From the NCBI GenBank assembly GCA_038503035.1, contig JAVSML010024012.1, positions 1-64,000 on the forward strand: a DNA stretch of 64,000 bases, read 5' to 3'. The notes below the pieces were generated by a model. It was not told the origin of the DNA and ran no database searches. It worked only from the letters and a program-made list of their open reading frames with translations. The DNA is from Crocodylus rhombifer. Its lineage: Eukaryota > Chordata > Crocodylia > Crocodylidae. Made by a program: the position numbers and the translations under genes. Shown piece by piece: positions 11,158 through 23,034 of this stretch (position 1 is the first letter of the stretch; each line of letters begins with the position of its first letter).

Positions 11158-12696
11158 TGAGAGGTTGGACACCTTCAAGTCAGCTGGCCCTGATAGTTTA
11201 CACCCCAGGGTACTCAAAGAGCTGTCAAGCGTCATAGCCCAGCCCCTGGCATGGATCTTTGAGAACTCCTGGTGCTCTGGTGAAGTGCCCAAAGCACACT
11301 GGAAAAAGGCCAATGTCTTCAAGAAAGGGAGGAAAGTGGATCTGGCAAATTACAGGCCCATCAGCCTGACCTCTATCCTGGGCAAGGTCTTGGAAAAGAT
11401 TATCAAGGAGACCGTCCTTAACAGACTAGCTAACAGCAATATCTTGAGGGATACCCAGCATGGGTTTGTTGTGGGTAGGTCTTGCTTGACCAACCTCATT
11501 TCCTTTACAACCAGGTGACCTATCACCTGGACAAGGGGGAAGAGATCGACGTTGTATATCTTGACTTCAAAAAAGCCTTTGATCTGGTATCCCATAATCA
11601 CCTCTTGGCAAAACTGGCCAACTGCAGCCTTGACCTCACCATGCTGGCTAGGGAACTGGCTCTGCAGTAGGACCCAGAGGGTGGTGGTTGATGGGGGTCA
11701 ATCGTCTTGGTGCGCTGTCACCAGCGGAGTCCCTCAAGACTCTGTCCTAGGACCTATATTGTTTAACATCTTCATCAATGATGTGGACATTGGTGTCAGA
11801 GTGGGCTGGCCAAGTTTGCCAACAACACCAAGCTGTGGAGTAAAGCATCCATACCTGAGGACAGGAGGGTGATCCTTAGCCAGGAAATGGGCAGACGAGA
11901 ACCTGATGGTGTTCAACACTGAAAAATGCAAGGTTCTCCACCTTGGGAGGAAAAACCTGCACCATGCTTATAGGCTCAGCAGTGGTACACTGGTTAGCAC
12001 TACAGATGAAAGGGACTTGTGGGTCATGACTGACCACAAGATGAACATGAGCCTTCAATGCGATGCTGCGGCTACTAAAGTGTCCAAAACGCTGGTTTGC
12101 ATCCATAGATGCTTCTCAAGCAAATCCCAGGACATCATTCTCCCCTTGTACTTGGCCTTGGTGAGGCCACAGCTGGAGTACTGCATCCAGTTTTGGGCTC
12201 CACAATTCAAAAAGGATGTGGAGAAGCTTGAGAGAGTCCAGAGAAGAGCCATGAGCGTGATCAGAGGTCAGGAAAACAGACCTTATGATGAGAGGCTGAG
12301 AGCCATGGGGCTATTCAGCCTGGAAAAGTGCAGGCTCAGGGGTGATCTGGTGGCCACCTGTAAGTTTATCAGGATACTCATCAGGATCTGGGGGAATGTC
12401 TTTTCACCAGAGGACCCCAAGGTATAACAAGATCAAATGGTCACAAACTCTGCCGCAACCAATTCAGGATGGACATAAGAAAGAACTTCTTTACTGTCTG
12501 AGCCCCCAAGGTTTGGAATAGACTGCCACCAGAGGTGGTTCAAGCACCCACTTTGAACGCCTTCAAGACACATTTGGATGCTTATCTTGCTGGGATCCTA
12601 TGATCCCTGCTGACTTCCTGCCCCTGGGGCAGAGGGCTGGACTTGATGATCCTCTGGGGTCCCTTCCAGCCCAAATGTCTATGAAATCTATGAAAG
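11158..12696 (+). mobile_element. CR1 LINE, 5' truncated, inactive reverse transcriptase
   Basis: Chicken-repeat-1 retrotransposon, preserved from within ORF2 to the 3' end. Translation pieces in shifting frames show reverse transcriptase blocks in order: SAGPDSLHPRVLKEL, then NYRPISLTSILGK, then DTQHGFVVGRSCLTNLIS, then the A block [14 protein letters not shown] with its catalytic Asp, and the B block [15 protein letters not shown]. The catalytic C block reads FANNTKLW at about 11815-11838, where both Asp of FADD have become Asn. After it come FNTEKCKVLHLGRKN and VRPQLEYC..FWAP. Frameshifts lie near 11510, 11670 and 11810. The 3' end finishes with 'gatgatcctctggggtccc' and a short ATGAAATCT-type repeat, typical of CR1. 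Confidence 0.92.
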
Positions 12697-12999
12697 AAAA
12701 TGCCCTAGTTTTCAACAGACGTGCCATTCTTGTTGCCATTAACAATCTGCTACTGTGCATTTTTGGCTTGATACAATAAATATAAATTGTATATTGTAGA
12801 TTCAGTATGTGGCAAAATGGCATGAATTTTAACTTATAACTATAATGGCAAGATCTATAACTGAATGTAGTGTGCAGAAAAGAACCTAGGCAAGAAACTT
12901 TAATTCAAAAGTAATTCTGTAATTCTATCCTTAGCAGAAACTGGCGTTCACTTCACATAGTGCTTCTGCAGATTTTTATGCATGTATTAAATAATAGCT

Positions 13000-13080
13000 T
13001 TTATATATATATACATATATATATACATATATACATACACACACACATTTTATACATATAAATTTATATGTATGTATTAC
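13000..13080. repeat. AT-rich microsatellite
   Basis: (TA)n, (TACA)n and (CA)n units alternate without other content. Confidence 0.85.
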
Positions 13081-16000
13081 ATTCATGCTAATAAGATTGT
13101 ATGCCTGCCCAGGATAATAACCCCTGCATTCCAGCCTCTCTTAATAGGGAGCAACCCCTATCACTTTCAACAGAAGGCTATTGAGGGATTTCCAAAAAGC
13201 CATCACCATAATGATTTCTTTTCACAGAACCCCTTCCTTTCTTTTCATGCTGTGGTGTGTGTGTGGGGGGTGGGGGATCACCTGGAGCAGCATTCCTTTC
13301 TTTTAATCTCATCTTCCCTGAGTGCTTTTGAGCCATTTCCCCCAGGCTTGTAAATTACGTTATTCCGGTATTAGGTGTGTCTGACTGGATTTGGTGCCCA
13401 TCCTCCTATGAAGTTGCATATGTGCTGTACATGCCTAACTCTTTTCTTTTTAACACCAATATGTTACTTGCAGAAAACCTACTCATATCAGTAGGATAAG
13501 CAGTATCACTTCAAAGCTCTCAATGAAAAGGGAAAGAGTGTCTTTCAAGCAAAAAAAAAAAAAATGTGTACAATGCCAGGTGCTTTTTTCTTCTAGAAGC
13601 CTTCATTGAACAAGGAGACATGCTGTAAAATAACACCTGAAATTCTGCTCAAAGAAAATGGCACATCACAGAGGAAAGCAATTAAATGAAAATGGGAAAG
13701 TGTGTATGACAGAATCAATGTCTAGACAACGCAAGATGCAAACAAATACAATAGTTGTCATACCATCCATGGCTTTTCCCTTTGTAAAAGATCTTCTGGC
13801 TATCTTATTCCATATTAATAAATGGTCATATTTTAATACAGTACCAAGATATCAGATTCACCCAAAGAACCTTGTCTGCCAATATAGTACCAAAGGTTTT
13901 AATCTTAACATCAAATGGCAACTTGCAGGGGGAGATCCAGGCAGGGTGTAGTTATGTGACTTAACCTGGCTCTTGGTAACAACACCTGACATGTCCTTTC
14001 TCAGCAGTGTCCTGCCCCACTCCACAACATGCAACCAGAGCCTGGAGCCCCTCTGCCTCTATTGCAGAGTTTTCCTTTACTGAGTGTTTGGGGCTCATAT
14101 GCCAAACATGGCAATTGCCCAGGCCATCTGTGACATGTACCGCGGGCTTGTCAGCCCTGACCTACAGCAACTTGCAAAGCAGCTGCATAGTGGCTTTCTA
14201 TTTTACATACAACTTTGCAAGAGATGAAGAATATTAACACCTCACCAACCAGAATATTGCCAACCACATTATTCACCAATGCTGCAGGGAAAGCAATAAA
14301 GACAACACAATTCTGCTTATGACATTTCTCTTGAATCTGTTGCACAATAAAATTTCTGTGTTTCCTGCCCTCCCTGACTCCCTCTAAAGCTGTACTGAGA
14401 ACTAGCCATCTGGTATGTCAAGAATAGTCAGCTAAGTGTCTAAACCAGTATTTTACCAGCAGTCACAAACAGCAAGGTCCCCAGTCACTCTCCTTTTCCC
14501 TTAATTATGATCACACAATGAAGGATTTTTGAAGGTCAACATTTTCTTCCTTGGTTGAGCAGAAAACCTTGTGCAGATTCTCAGTCGAGCTATCCACCCT
14601 AGCTTACTGACTCTGCTGGAATACCATCAAGATGAGAAGCTTTGGCATTTTCAACACCTGCCTGGCATTCTGGACCTCTTCCAGGATACGCTTGATATTT
14701 AAGGCCTCAGTATATCTTATCTAAGATCTCTCTAGCAATAAAGCCACAGCCGGTAAATCATAATATCGCAAATAGTGATGTACATTACCAGCTTACAGAC
14801 TTGAAGCTTATTTAAAGAAATGTCTCTCAAAAAATCTTCTAAATGATGTGAGCTCTGCCTCCATCTCAGCACAATTGCCAAGGCTCTTCTGCTTCTGCAC
14901 AGTAATGGCATGAAGATTTTCCATATCCTTTTTATGCAAAAGGAAGCACCAAAAGATTTGGGATGCTCCTCAGAAAATCTGCCTGAGCTTCCCTCAAAAA
15001 GCCATTGTGCGCAGAGATGTTGTAATGACAGACAGGAGTCGTGTACGTTTTGGGAGAGAACGAGCATCATATGAACACTGCTTTACAGGCCCACCTGAAA
15101 CTCTACAGCTGGCTCTGTACTATCCCAATCAACCTCAGAGACACCAATAGGATGAAAACAGTTTTCTCGCCTAGAAAATGTCTGAGAACTTGGATTTATT
15201 TGATTTATGTCTTTTATAAGGAGACAAAATGAGAAGCTACAAAAGCTGTGACTTTAATATTTTAATAAAATGAATAAAGCTTTACAGAAACTAAAATAAT
15301 GACTGTGAGCTCTGTAATTTTACAAAAATATACAAATTGCTCCAACTGGTTTAGACACTTAGTAATTATTGAAAATGCAGGAAATACCATTACCAGAATT
15401 GTCACGTTCACAGTGAAGTTAAGGGAATCTTGAACAAATATTTCTTTTCTTCTCCTTTCCTTTGGTTTGAAGCTTTCCTCTAGCTACATGAAAGCAGGTT
15501 CCTTTACTTTGCATGTGTTTGCCACTAGATTGTTAGCACTTGGAAGTCTTTAAAGACTTCTAACAATAAGTAGGCAATGGGCTGAATGCCTTAAAACCTG
15601 AAGAAACGTTTTTAGGGCTAACTAATGTTGCATATTAAGTTGCAAAACTAAGGGAAGTAAAAAGAGAAGCTATTCTGTACTCACTATTCAGGGATTTGGA
15701 TAAAACAAGGACCCAAAGAACAGGAAGATAAGGTCATAGCTGTACTACATGAAGCGGACAGAATCCAAAAATTCTTTTTCAAGGTAGCCGTTCTTGCAGT
15801 GGAACAGAGTGTACTCATAGTGTGGGACACCCAGATTAAAACATGATAGAAGAAGCAATACAACAGGCTTTCGAAATATGCTTAAATAGAATTCTGGTGT
15901 TTTAAAAGACGCTGCTATGTTTAGATGAAAATCTCGCTCTATTGCTGCATAATTTTATGAATATGAAGGTTTGCACGGATATGTCCTGCCTCCCTGCTGA

Positions 16001-18370
16001 GCATGAGACTATTCCTGAGAATAAAGCCCTGCCCACTCTCTCCTGCTCCACATGGGCCAAAGCCCAGCCATTAGGTGACATGTGCAGCTTAAAGCAGTCC
16101 TGAGCCCAAGCTGCAGCACCACGTTCAGGCTTTCTGCCTCTGCTAGGGCTCATACTCATAACTACTACAAACTGAATACAATCCTGATCAAATCTGGTCA
16201 CTGAAGACAGTGAGGTGGTAGTGTTAACAGTTGCAAAACCTGGTCAAATTCCAGTTTGGGAACTTAATTATCTCCCTCTGGTTTCAACTGATTGCAGGAT
16301 TCTTTGTCACTGATGATTGTAAATTGCTTCTCTTAGATATAAAACAGCTGCTGTGACCCTTGCCAAAGGTGGCCACTCTTCAGTGGCAGGCAAAGGGATC
16401 CATATTTATAGTTGAATTTGTAATACACCTGTTGGAGAGTCTTTTGAAATCAGCAGTTCTATAAACTATTAATGAGATTGTTATCATTATGACTGGATTA
16501 TTGATATGCTATTGGGACAGCATTTTTAGCTGGAAGTTTCCATCACTGATGGCTATTTTAGAAGTGCCAGTTCCCATCTTGTAATTTAACTCTTAATTAA
16601 ACTCAGCAATTATTCCTATGTCATAGCTGTCTCTGAAGATCAGTTATATATTTGTAATATATATATATTTCTCAGCAGGATCATTAATTTCTCCTGTCAT
16701 CTTTTATGATCCAGCACCATATAAATGATGCTTTCACATATACATGGAAGCCCACCCATTCAATCTATAAGAATAAAAAATAATCAAATTTACACAACCA
16801 GTCTGAATACTTATTATACTAGCACATAAGAAACTAAACCTTAGTACTTCAACTACCAGTAATGCTACAAAAATAATTCCAAATGCTTTGATTATACGAG
16901 TGAAATATCCAGAATTAAAAATATCGATAGGAGCCTCAACATCATCAAATATATAGTAGAAAATTTGTAGGAATTATTCATTTTCGTAAAGATATCCTCT
17001 CACAGTATATTTGATATTGTAATAGGTTTTCTGTTCAATGAATGTATATTTTATTTTTAATATAGAATATCCTTGTAACATTAATAAATATTTATTTACT
17101 AATAAAAATGTCATATAAATCACAAAAGGTATATTCTGTATTACAATTAATCTAGTTTAATATTCAGAATTTTTCATTAAATACACGATTCACAAATATT
17201 TTCCTTCACTAGCCAACCAGCTCTACAACGGCTTAGCAAAGTTTGGCAAATAATTTTTATTATTTTTATCATTCATCATTTTTATTTTATTAATCACAAA
17301 TTACATTAATTCATTGTGCAACTAGCTCCAGTAATAATATTGGCTCCCTCTGCTGTATACATCTGAAATAACAGTATGTTGCAAATGCAAAGGCAAATTA
17401 GAGTTCATGGACAAGAAAGGATGTTGCCATCTATCCTATGCCCTGTTGTGAAGAAGATATCAGACAAACAGAAGTTAATGATAACTTCTAACGACTGAGT
17501 GCTGGGGGAGAGAGGGCTATGGGTATACTAAAGAAAGTGCCTGAGCTGGAAGTGTAGAAAATCCCTAAAGAGGGAAAAAACAAAGAAACCAGGTGTTAGA
17601 ACTGGCACTTAAAAACTGAGAAAGTATGAGCTTGAAAATGAAAGAGGTAGGTCTCCTGCACGAGAGGAAACCTTTGAGTGTCATGAGTGAAAGCTGAAGG
17701 AAGCTGACTTTAGGAGTCAGAAACAAGACTCCATGATCTGGAAGAGAAACCCGAACTGGAGGGGGGAGGTCTGGGTGAGTGGAACTAAGACAGTACACTG
17801 ACCAAATCCCAAAGAATGCTCAGGTTTGGTAAAGACACTGAGGCAGCAGATTTCATACAGGTTTTTCTTGTTTTGCAAGGATCCACCTACTGCACATGCT
17901 ATCTACAGTGTGATTCATTTGCCAGAACCAGCAGATGTGCCTTAGGAGTGAACTATCAAGCAGAGTGTCCATGAGGGTGTAGCTCTGAGAAGTCTGTGGA
18001 GTCTTAAATGATTCAGCAGTGCTCTTGGGGACTGGGTCAGGTAGATGGTAGGAAGCTACTTCTGGGGAGCAGCACCAAACCAGGAGGGAGGTGATCAGCC
18101 AAAAAAGATTCAGTGCCAACAACCTACTCAGACCCAACAGAGTATAAAAGCACATAGATCCATTGCTGGCATCCAAACATAGCTGCCTGTAACTGTCCCA
18201 TAAGGGGGAACACAACCAGTTTCCCAAGAGTGTCTGGATCATTTGATTTTATCAGAGAGCTACCTTATGAAGATGAAATTTTATGGGGGTGCTTATCCAA
18301 GAATGCAACTATTTTGAGCTAAAAATTAAACATGTGACTTTGCAAAGAAAAAAAGTGGACATCAAAACAG
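13081..18370. other. Intergenic sequence, no gene recognised
   Basis: About 5.3 kb without a feature I can name. The part from about 16600 to 17340 is strongly A/T-rich with many short TATA/ATTT runs. The open frames at 14732-15070 and 17853-18242 (minus strand) show no domain, no Met-start context and no splice-flanked structure. Conserved non-coding elements cannot be excluded by reading alone. Confidence 0.45.
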
Positions 18371-18513
18371 AGGACAGGTACAGGCCTTACACTTTTACCA
18401 GTTTAAGTGGTCAGAAGCTGGTCTCTCACCATAACAGAACTGAAGTTCAGCACAGATAGACTGGTTTCAAAATGACAGAAGTCAGTCTAAAATTTGCCCT
18501 CCCACCGAAGGGC
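18371..18513 (+). repeat. Copy 1 of a 'tttaaaccagt' short repeat family
   Basis: 'ccttacacttttaccagttta', then 'ataacagaactgaagttcagc', then 'agactggtttcaaaatg' match in order the repeats at 20167-20357 (same strand) and 42894-43015 (opposite strand). Its right end abuts the hAT-like element that begins at 18522. Confidence 0.62.
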
Positions 18514-18521
18514 AAATGCAT

Positions 18522-19521
18522 TAGGCCTTTGTGAAGCAGCTAGTATTCACTTTGGATTCGGTTTCAGCCAATTCGGGGGACAGTGATTCGATTCAGTGAT
18601 TCAAATCACTGTCCCGATTCAATTCGCCAAATCTGATTGGGAGATTTAACGGCCACCAAACCTCTGAATCTCCGAATCAGTCAGGCCCATCTTGCCCATC
18701 CTGGCAATGGCTGCCCTACCCGCTCCAGCTTCTGGCTCTTTGAAAAGAAAAAGCCCCAACTAAGCGGGTGCTGCTAAGTGGGGGGTCAATCCCCACTGCC
18801 CCATGCTGCATGGGGGGCTCTGCCACGAGCCCCCCGACTCCACCCTCGCTCCCCCAGCTTCTCCATGGGTGCCCCACCAGCCGCAGCTCCAGCCCTTTAA
18901 AAAAAAAANNNNNNNNNNNNNNNNNNNNNNNNNNNNNNNNNNNNNNNNNNNNNNNNNNNNNNNNNNNNNNNNNNNNNNNNNNNNNNNNNNNNNNNNNNNN
19001 NNNNNNNNNNNNNNNNNNNNNNNNNNNNNNNNNNNNNNNNNNNNNNNNNNNNNNNNNNNNNNNNNNNNNNNNNNNNNNNNNNNNNNNNNNNNNNNNNNNN
19101 NNNNNNNNNNNNNNNNNNNNNNNNNNNNNNNNNNNNNNNNNNNNNNNNNNNNNNNNNNNNNNNNNNNNNNNNNNNNNNNNNNNNNNNNNNNNNNNNNNNN
19201 NNNNNNNNNNNNNNNNNNNNNNNNNNNNNNNNNNNNNNNNNNNNNNNNNNNNNNNNNNNNNNNNNNNNNNNNNNNNNNNNNNNNNNNNNNNNNNNNNNNN
19301 NNNNNNNNGCTCAGAGTTGACTGCAGCTCCCTGCTGCAGACACCAGGGACTGCCCAAATCATCAAAGCTCCCTGAATCTTTTCTGAAGATTTGGGGAGCT
19401 TAGAATCGATTTGGACCTTTAAATTGGTCCTCTGATTTGATTCGGATTCAGAGATTCAGCCACAGAATTGGGCCAAATCTCCTCCAAATCGAATCAGCAC
19501 CCAAAGCTTCTCACCGCCGTA
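18522..19521. mobile_element. Palindromic hAT-like element containing an assembly gap
   Basis: The left end reads TAGGCCTTTGTGAAGC. The right end, read from the opposite strand, is TACGGCGGTGAGAAGC. The 8-bp flanks AAATGCAT (18514-18521) and GAATGCAT (19522-19529) match at seven positions, as for a hAT target duplication. The arms carry repeated 'gattcgattc', 'gattcagag' and 'ccaaatc' blocks that are reverse complements of each other. The centre is hidden by 400 undetermined bases. It belongs to the same family as 28052-28786. No transposase is visible. Confidence 0.78.
18909..19308. other. Assembly gap (400 N)
   Basis: Exactly 400 undetermined bases follow a poly-A run, inside the palindromic element. 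The round length suggests an estimated or conventional gap size. Open frames drawn across it are artefacts. Confidence 0.98.
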
Positions 19522-19954
19522 GAATGCATGCTCTGTTCACTACCAATCTAAACTATGCCACTTACAGAAAACCACACTTTGATTGATTCTGCTTTGGGCT
19601 TTTTGAATGTCTCCACCTAGCCTGGATGTTTAGTCTTAAGATCTAGTTCTGCGTATGGGGTTGTGTATCTAACATTCTCAACACAAGAGAAATTCCTTGC
19701 TGAGGAGAACCTTCCATCACCAATCCTCCTGTGAAATTTGAAATATTGTAACAAGAAAGAAGAATTCAATGTTCTGCTTGCCATCAGACAGCTTTGAGGT
19801 AAATAGACTTCTCCAACTTTTATCCAAGTCTAGTTTGCATAAAATGTAAAAGGAACTTTTCCAGCCAGGAGATCTTACTCCTCCCTCCAACTCTCCTGTG
19901 AAATATGAATTTTAATTTCTACCTGGGAGTAATTTTATAATCTTTGCATTCTCC

Positions 19955-20050
19955 TATGCCTGGGGAAGGATGTGTGCCTGAAAACTTGCAAATAAAGATG
20001 TTTTCCAACTGTCTAATTGGTCTAATAAAAGATATTACCTCTAGCACACT
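19955..20050 (+). repeat. Interspersed repeat end ('ttggtctaataaaagatatta' type)
   Basis: 'cctgaaaacttgcaaataaag' followed by 'aattggtctaataaaagata' and 'ttacctctag' is a signature I associate with the right arm of a widespread sauropsid repeat. It resembles the ends of the palindromic repeats at 6169 and 48578. Only this arm is recognisable. Confidence 0.45.
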
Positions 20051-20166
20051 GACTGCAACACCATATGATGCACAAAACAACAGTGAGATGGAGTAGCTTT
20101 TACACCCATCCCAGAATGAATCATTATGCAGTAGAGAGAGATAAGAAGAACAGTCATCATAAGGGC

Positions 20167-20357
20167 TAGGGACAGAAGTTACACATAAAACAGTTTAAGT
20201 GACCAGAAGCTGGTTTAAACCTGTAACAGAACAAAAGTCTTGTGCACATAAATGAGTTTAAAAATGGCCCAAACTGGTTTAAGATAAACCTGGTTGAATG
20301 CAGTATCAGACTTAACGGATTGAGGTCAAACCGGTTTATGGAACTTCTGTCTCAGGC
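20167..20357 (+). repeat. Copy 2 of the 'tttaaaccagt' family, with inverted ends
   Basis: This is the most complete copy. It starts CTAGGGACAGAAGTTAC and ends GGAACTTCTGTCTCAGG, whose complement CCTGAGACAGAAGTTCC mirrors the start. Between are repeated 'aaactggtttaag' and 'aaaccggttta' blocks. The structure suggests a short inverted-repeat DNA transposon (MITE). I could not define a target duplication. Confidence 0.58.
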
Positions 20358-20689
20358 CCCTTCCTGGTTTAAGTTAAATCAGAGTCCCCCAGCATCCCAG
20401 CATGCTCAGCAGCCCTGGACTGGGCTGTGCTCTCTGCTACAGAGGGCAGGGCTGGCCCCAACCCTCTGCTCTGTAGCCAGAGCAGGGGCAGGGGCATGGC
20501 CAGATACTGGCCCAGCATGGCCCCCTGAGGCAAAGAGGGATTCCCAATCTCATTTGGGGGAGCCTTGCAATGCTTCACAATAATGATTTTCATACATCAT
20601 GTGATGTTTGAATATCATAACTGGTATGATGAGGAGAGCCTCCAAATAGCAATTCCCATTTCAAACACAAGAAATAACACAAGAAAGAG
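20358..20689. other. GC-rich stretch, unassigned
   Basis: The stretch from about 20380 to 20560 is GC-rich ('gcatcccagcatgctcagcag', 'gggctggccccaaccctc'). It may be more of the preceding repeat or a separate one; nothing codes recognisably. Confidence 0.35.
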
Positions 20690-20925
20690 CTGGTGAAAGA
20701 CAGCAAGAGAGCAAGAGAGACAGAGATAGTACTACAGTGAAACAATTAAAGATTTGCTGACCAGAAGGTCAAAAGAGTTTTCATATCTAGGTACTCATAT
20801 GACCTTCATCACTGCTTTCAGTCAGCACCTCAAATTAACTTTGGTGACAGCTGTGGGTGGATGTACTCAGAAAGTGCATCATGGGACCAGGAAGGCTCTA
20901 AACCAGTGCAAAAAACAGTGCAGTT
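20690..20925 (+). repeat. Unnamed repeat, copy A (uninterrupted)
   Basis: It shares with 23035-23595 the ordered blocks 'agatttgctgaccagaa', 'catatctaggtact', 'gaccttcatcactg', 'acagctgtgggtggatg', 'actcagaaagtg' and 'ctctaaaccagtg'. This copy lacks the 374-bp insertion seen in copy B, and so records the empty site. Confidence 0.7.
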
Positions 20926-23034
20926 AAGGCTTCAACAAAATTTTTCTACCATCTTTTTGTTAAAGAACTGCCTTGCTAAGCAGTTAACATTTGCTAATGT
21001 TGGGATGTCTTACGGTGATGTCCTAAGGCAGTTTCCACTGCATACTTTGAATTCTTTGTAATCAGATATTGTTATCAAAAGGCATGTTCTGACCTAATTG
21101 CTTCACGTTTTTCCTCACAGCCCAACATATTGACTTTGGCTTAGTTTTACTGAGATTCACTACGTAGCCTATTGAACCTACATTGATAGAAAAATAACCA
21201 TCTTAGATGCCAGGAGCAGACCAGTGAGGGAAAATCTGAATGTCCCTATTTCTCCATGCATTAACACTAGAATGTGTGTAGGGCATTCCTCCAGCCAGCA
21301 TTTTTTAGCTGCATCAGGTTCCCTTTTACACCATTACTTAATATACAAAGGGGATTGAGAAACAGTAAGAGGAACTCACTCTTAGAACTAAGCCTTAGAG
21401 CTAAACATGATATGTCCTGCTGGCATAAAAGACCAAGACACTGAAGAAATTAAATCTCTTTCCATCTTTTTGCCAGTGTAGATCCTTACTATTAAGTGTC
21501 CCATGCCAATTTTAAATTAAATACTATACACTTTATCAAAAAAAGAAAAAAGAAAACCCACAAAACTCAAGAACCTAATACAATTTTTTCTGATTCCAGG
21601 CATTTGTTTAAGATTGTTTGCAACTTGTAGGTATAAAGTGCTGCTGCCCATCAAACCTTCTCATATTTTGTGTAGTCATTTCATAGGAAGCATAGTAAAG
21701 TAAACCCTGCTAATCGAAAGGGTGCTGACAGATGTGAAAAACAAAAAAACAAAAACAGTGCTTTTCAGAAGAAGAATTGCATCAGTTTGACACAGCTCAC
21801 CCAGCATCTGTATAGTTTGCGTGGTTCAGCAGCGCTTCATAGTGCTTTTATCAGCTATTATATAAAAGCAACAAAAAACCTTGGTGAAGCACACAAACTG
21901 TACAGACTGATGCGATTCCTCTTCTGATAAAGCACTGCGCTTGGTGTGGGGGCACACCAAGCTGAACGTAAAGCACTGTTTGTTTTTTCCCCCCACGTCT
22001 GTAAGCACCTGAAATCTGTCAAAATATGCTACCACTGCCAGCAGTGAAGCTGTAAATGGACTGATACTCTGGACTAAAAGGTCAGGCAAAGTATATTCTA
22101 TTGAGATGCTTCAAGGCATGCTTGGGTTGGAGTTGTTCCTTATTTAAAAGTTCAAACATGTAAACGTTATCCTATTTCTCTCTTGTTTTGCAGGTCATAA
22201 CCGGAAGACATTCTCCATTCAAGACTTGTTCCCTCATTGCTTTTCCTCTAAAGGAACAATAATATACATTATACCCACATCCAATGAGACAACACAAAAT
22301 GGGTTTGGGAAAGAGAAGAAGACTTCAGCTTTGTTAAATTAACTTTTTGAGAAAGCTGGCAACCCTATTTTTGACCTGCTCTAACCTCCCTCCCCCAAAT
22401 TTCTTTTAGTTGTAAATGCTATAAAATCAAACACAGCATTGGTAGTAAGCTGAGTTCTTGCAAAGTTTGAATCCTTGTTTAGTTCTTTGGCTCTGAATAA
22501 TCAACTTTCCATAATACATTAAGAATCTGGCATTGCTGCTCAGCAGTCTTTGCCAGCAGCAACCTGAATTTCAACCATTTAAACTGTAGAATGGTCAAGA
22601 ATTTAATCCTGAATCCAATGGCTTGCTCGGCTTAAAAGGAGATACTATGCATCAAACATTTTAAAACAAAAAACTCTACTTTTGGCTGACTATATGCTAA
22701 TTTCATATATGGGCCCCAAACTGTGTATCCAAAATATCCCTTTCCTTCTCTAGCCATTTGCCCCAAGAGGATTGGAAAGGGCATTTTTGTGTAACAAGCT
22801 CATTTCTCCATGACCACAGACTTCCCTCTGAACGGCAAGAACCTTGAAAAATGGGGTCTTTATTTATTTATTTGTTGTGCTTGTTACATAACACCCATTC
22901 CCATGTACCTGGCTGCTCTACAAAAGTTAAACACAGCAAGAAATAAAAGAAAACTAGACCTTGCAGCTAGATGGAAGAAGCTTTTCTGCTAAGAGAAGAG
23001 CTGAGAAAAAAGTAACCCAGAAAGAAAGAGCTGG
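20926..23034. other. Intergenic sequence, no gene recognised
   Basis: I see no named feature. The open frame at 21826-22089 on the minus strand has no recognisable domain. A (TTTA)n microrepeat occurs near 22860. Confidence 0.4.

Noticed and set aside
17853..18242. 129-codon minus-strand ORF
   Set aside because: Looks protein-like at first (Leu/Ser/Trp-rich) but has no known domain, no splice context and no neighbouring exons.
18716..19403. Four ORFs of 190-213 codons spanning the gap
   Set aside because: Most of each is undetermined sequence (N); they exist only because N has no stop codons.
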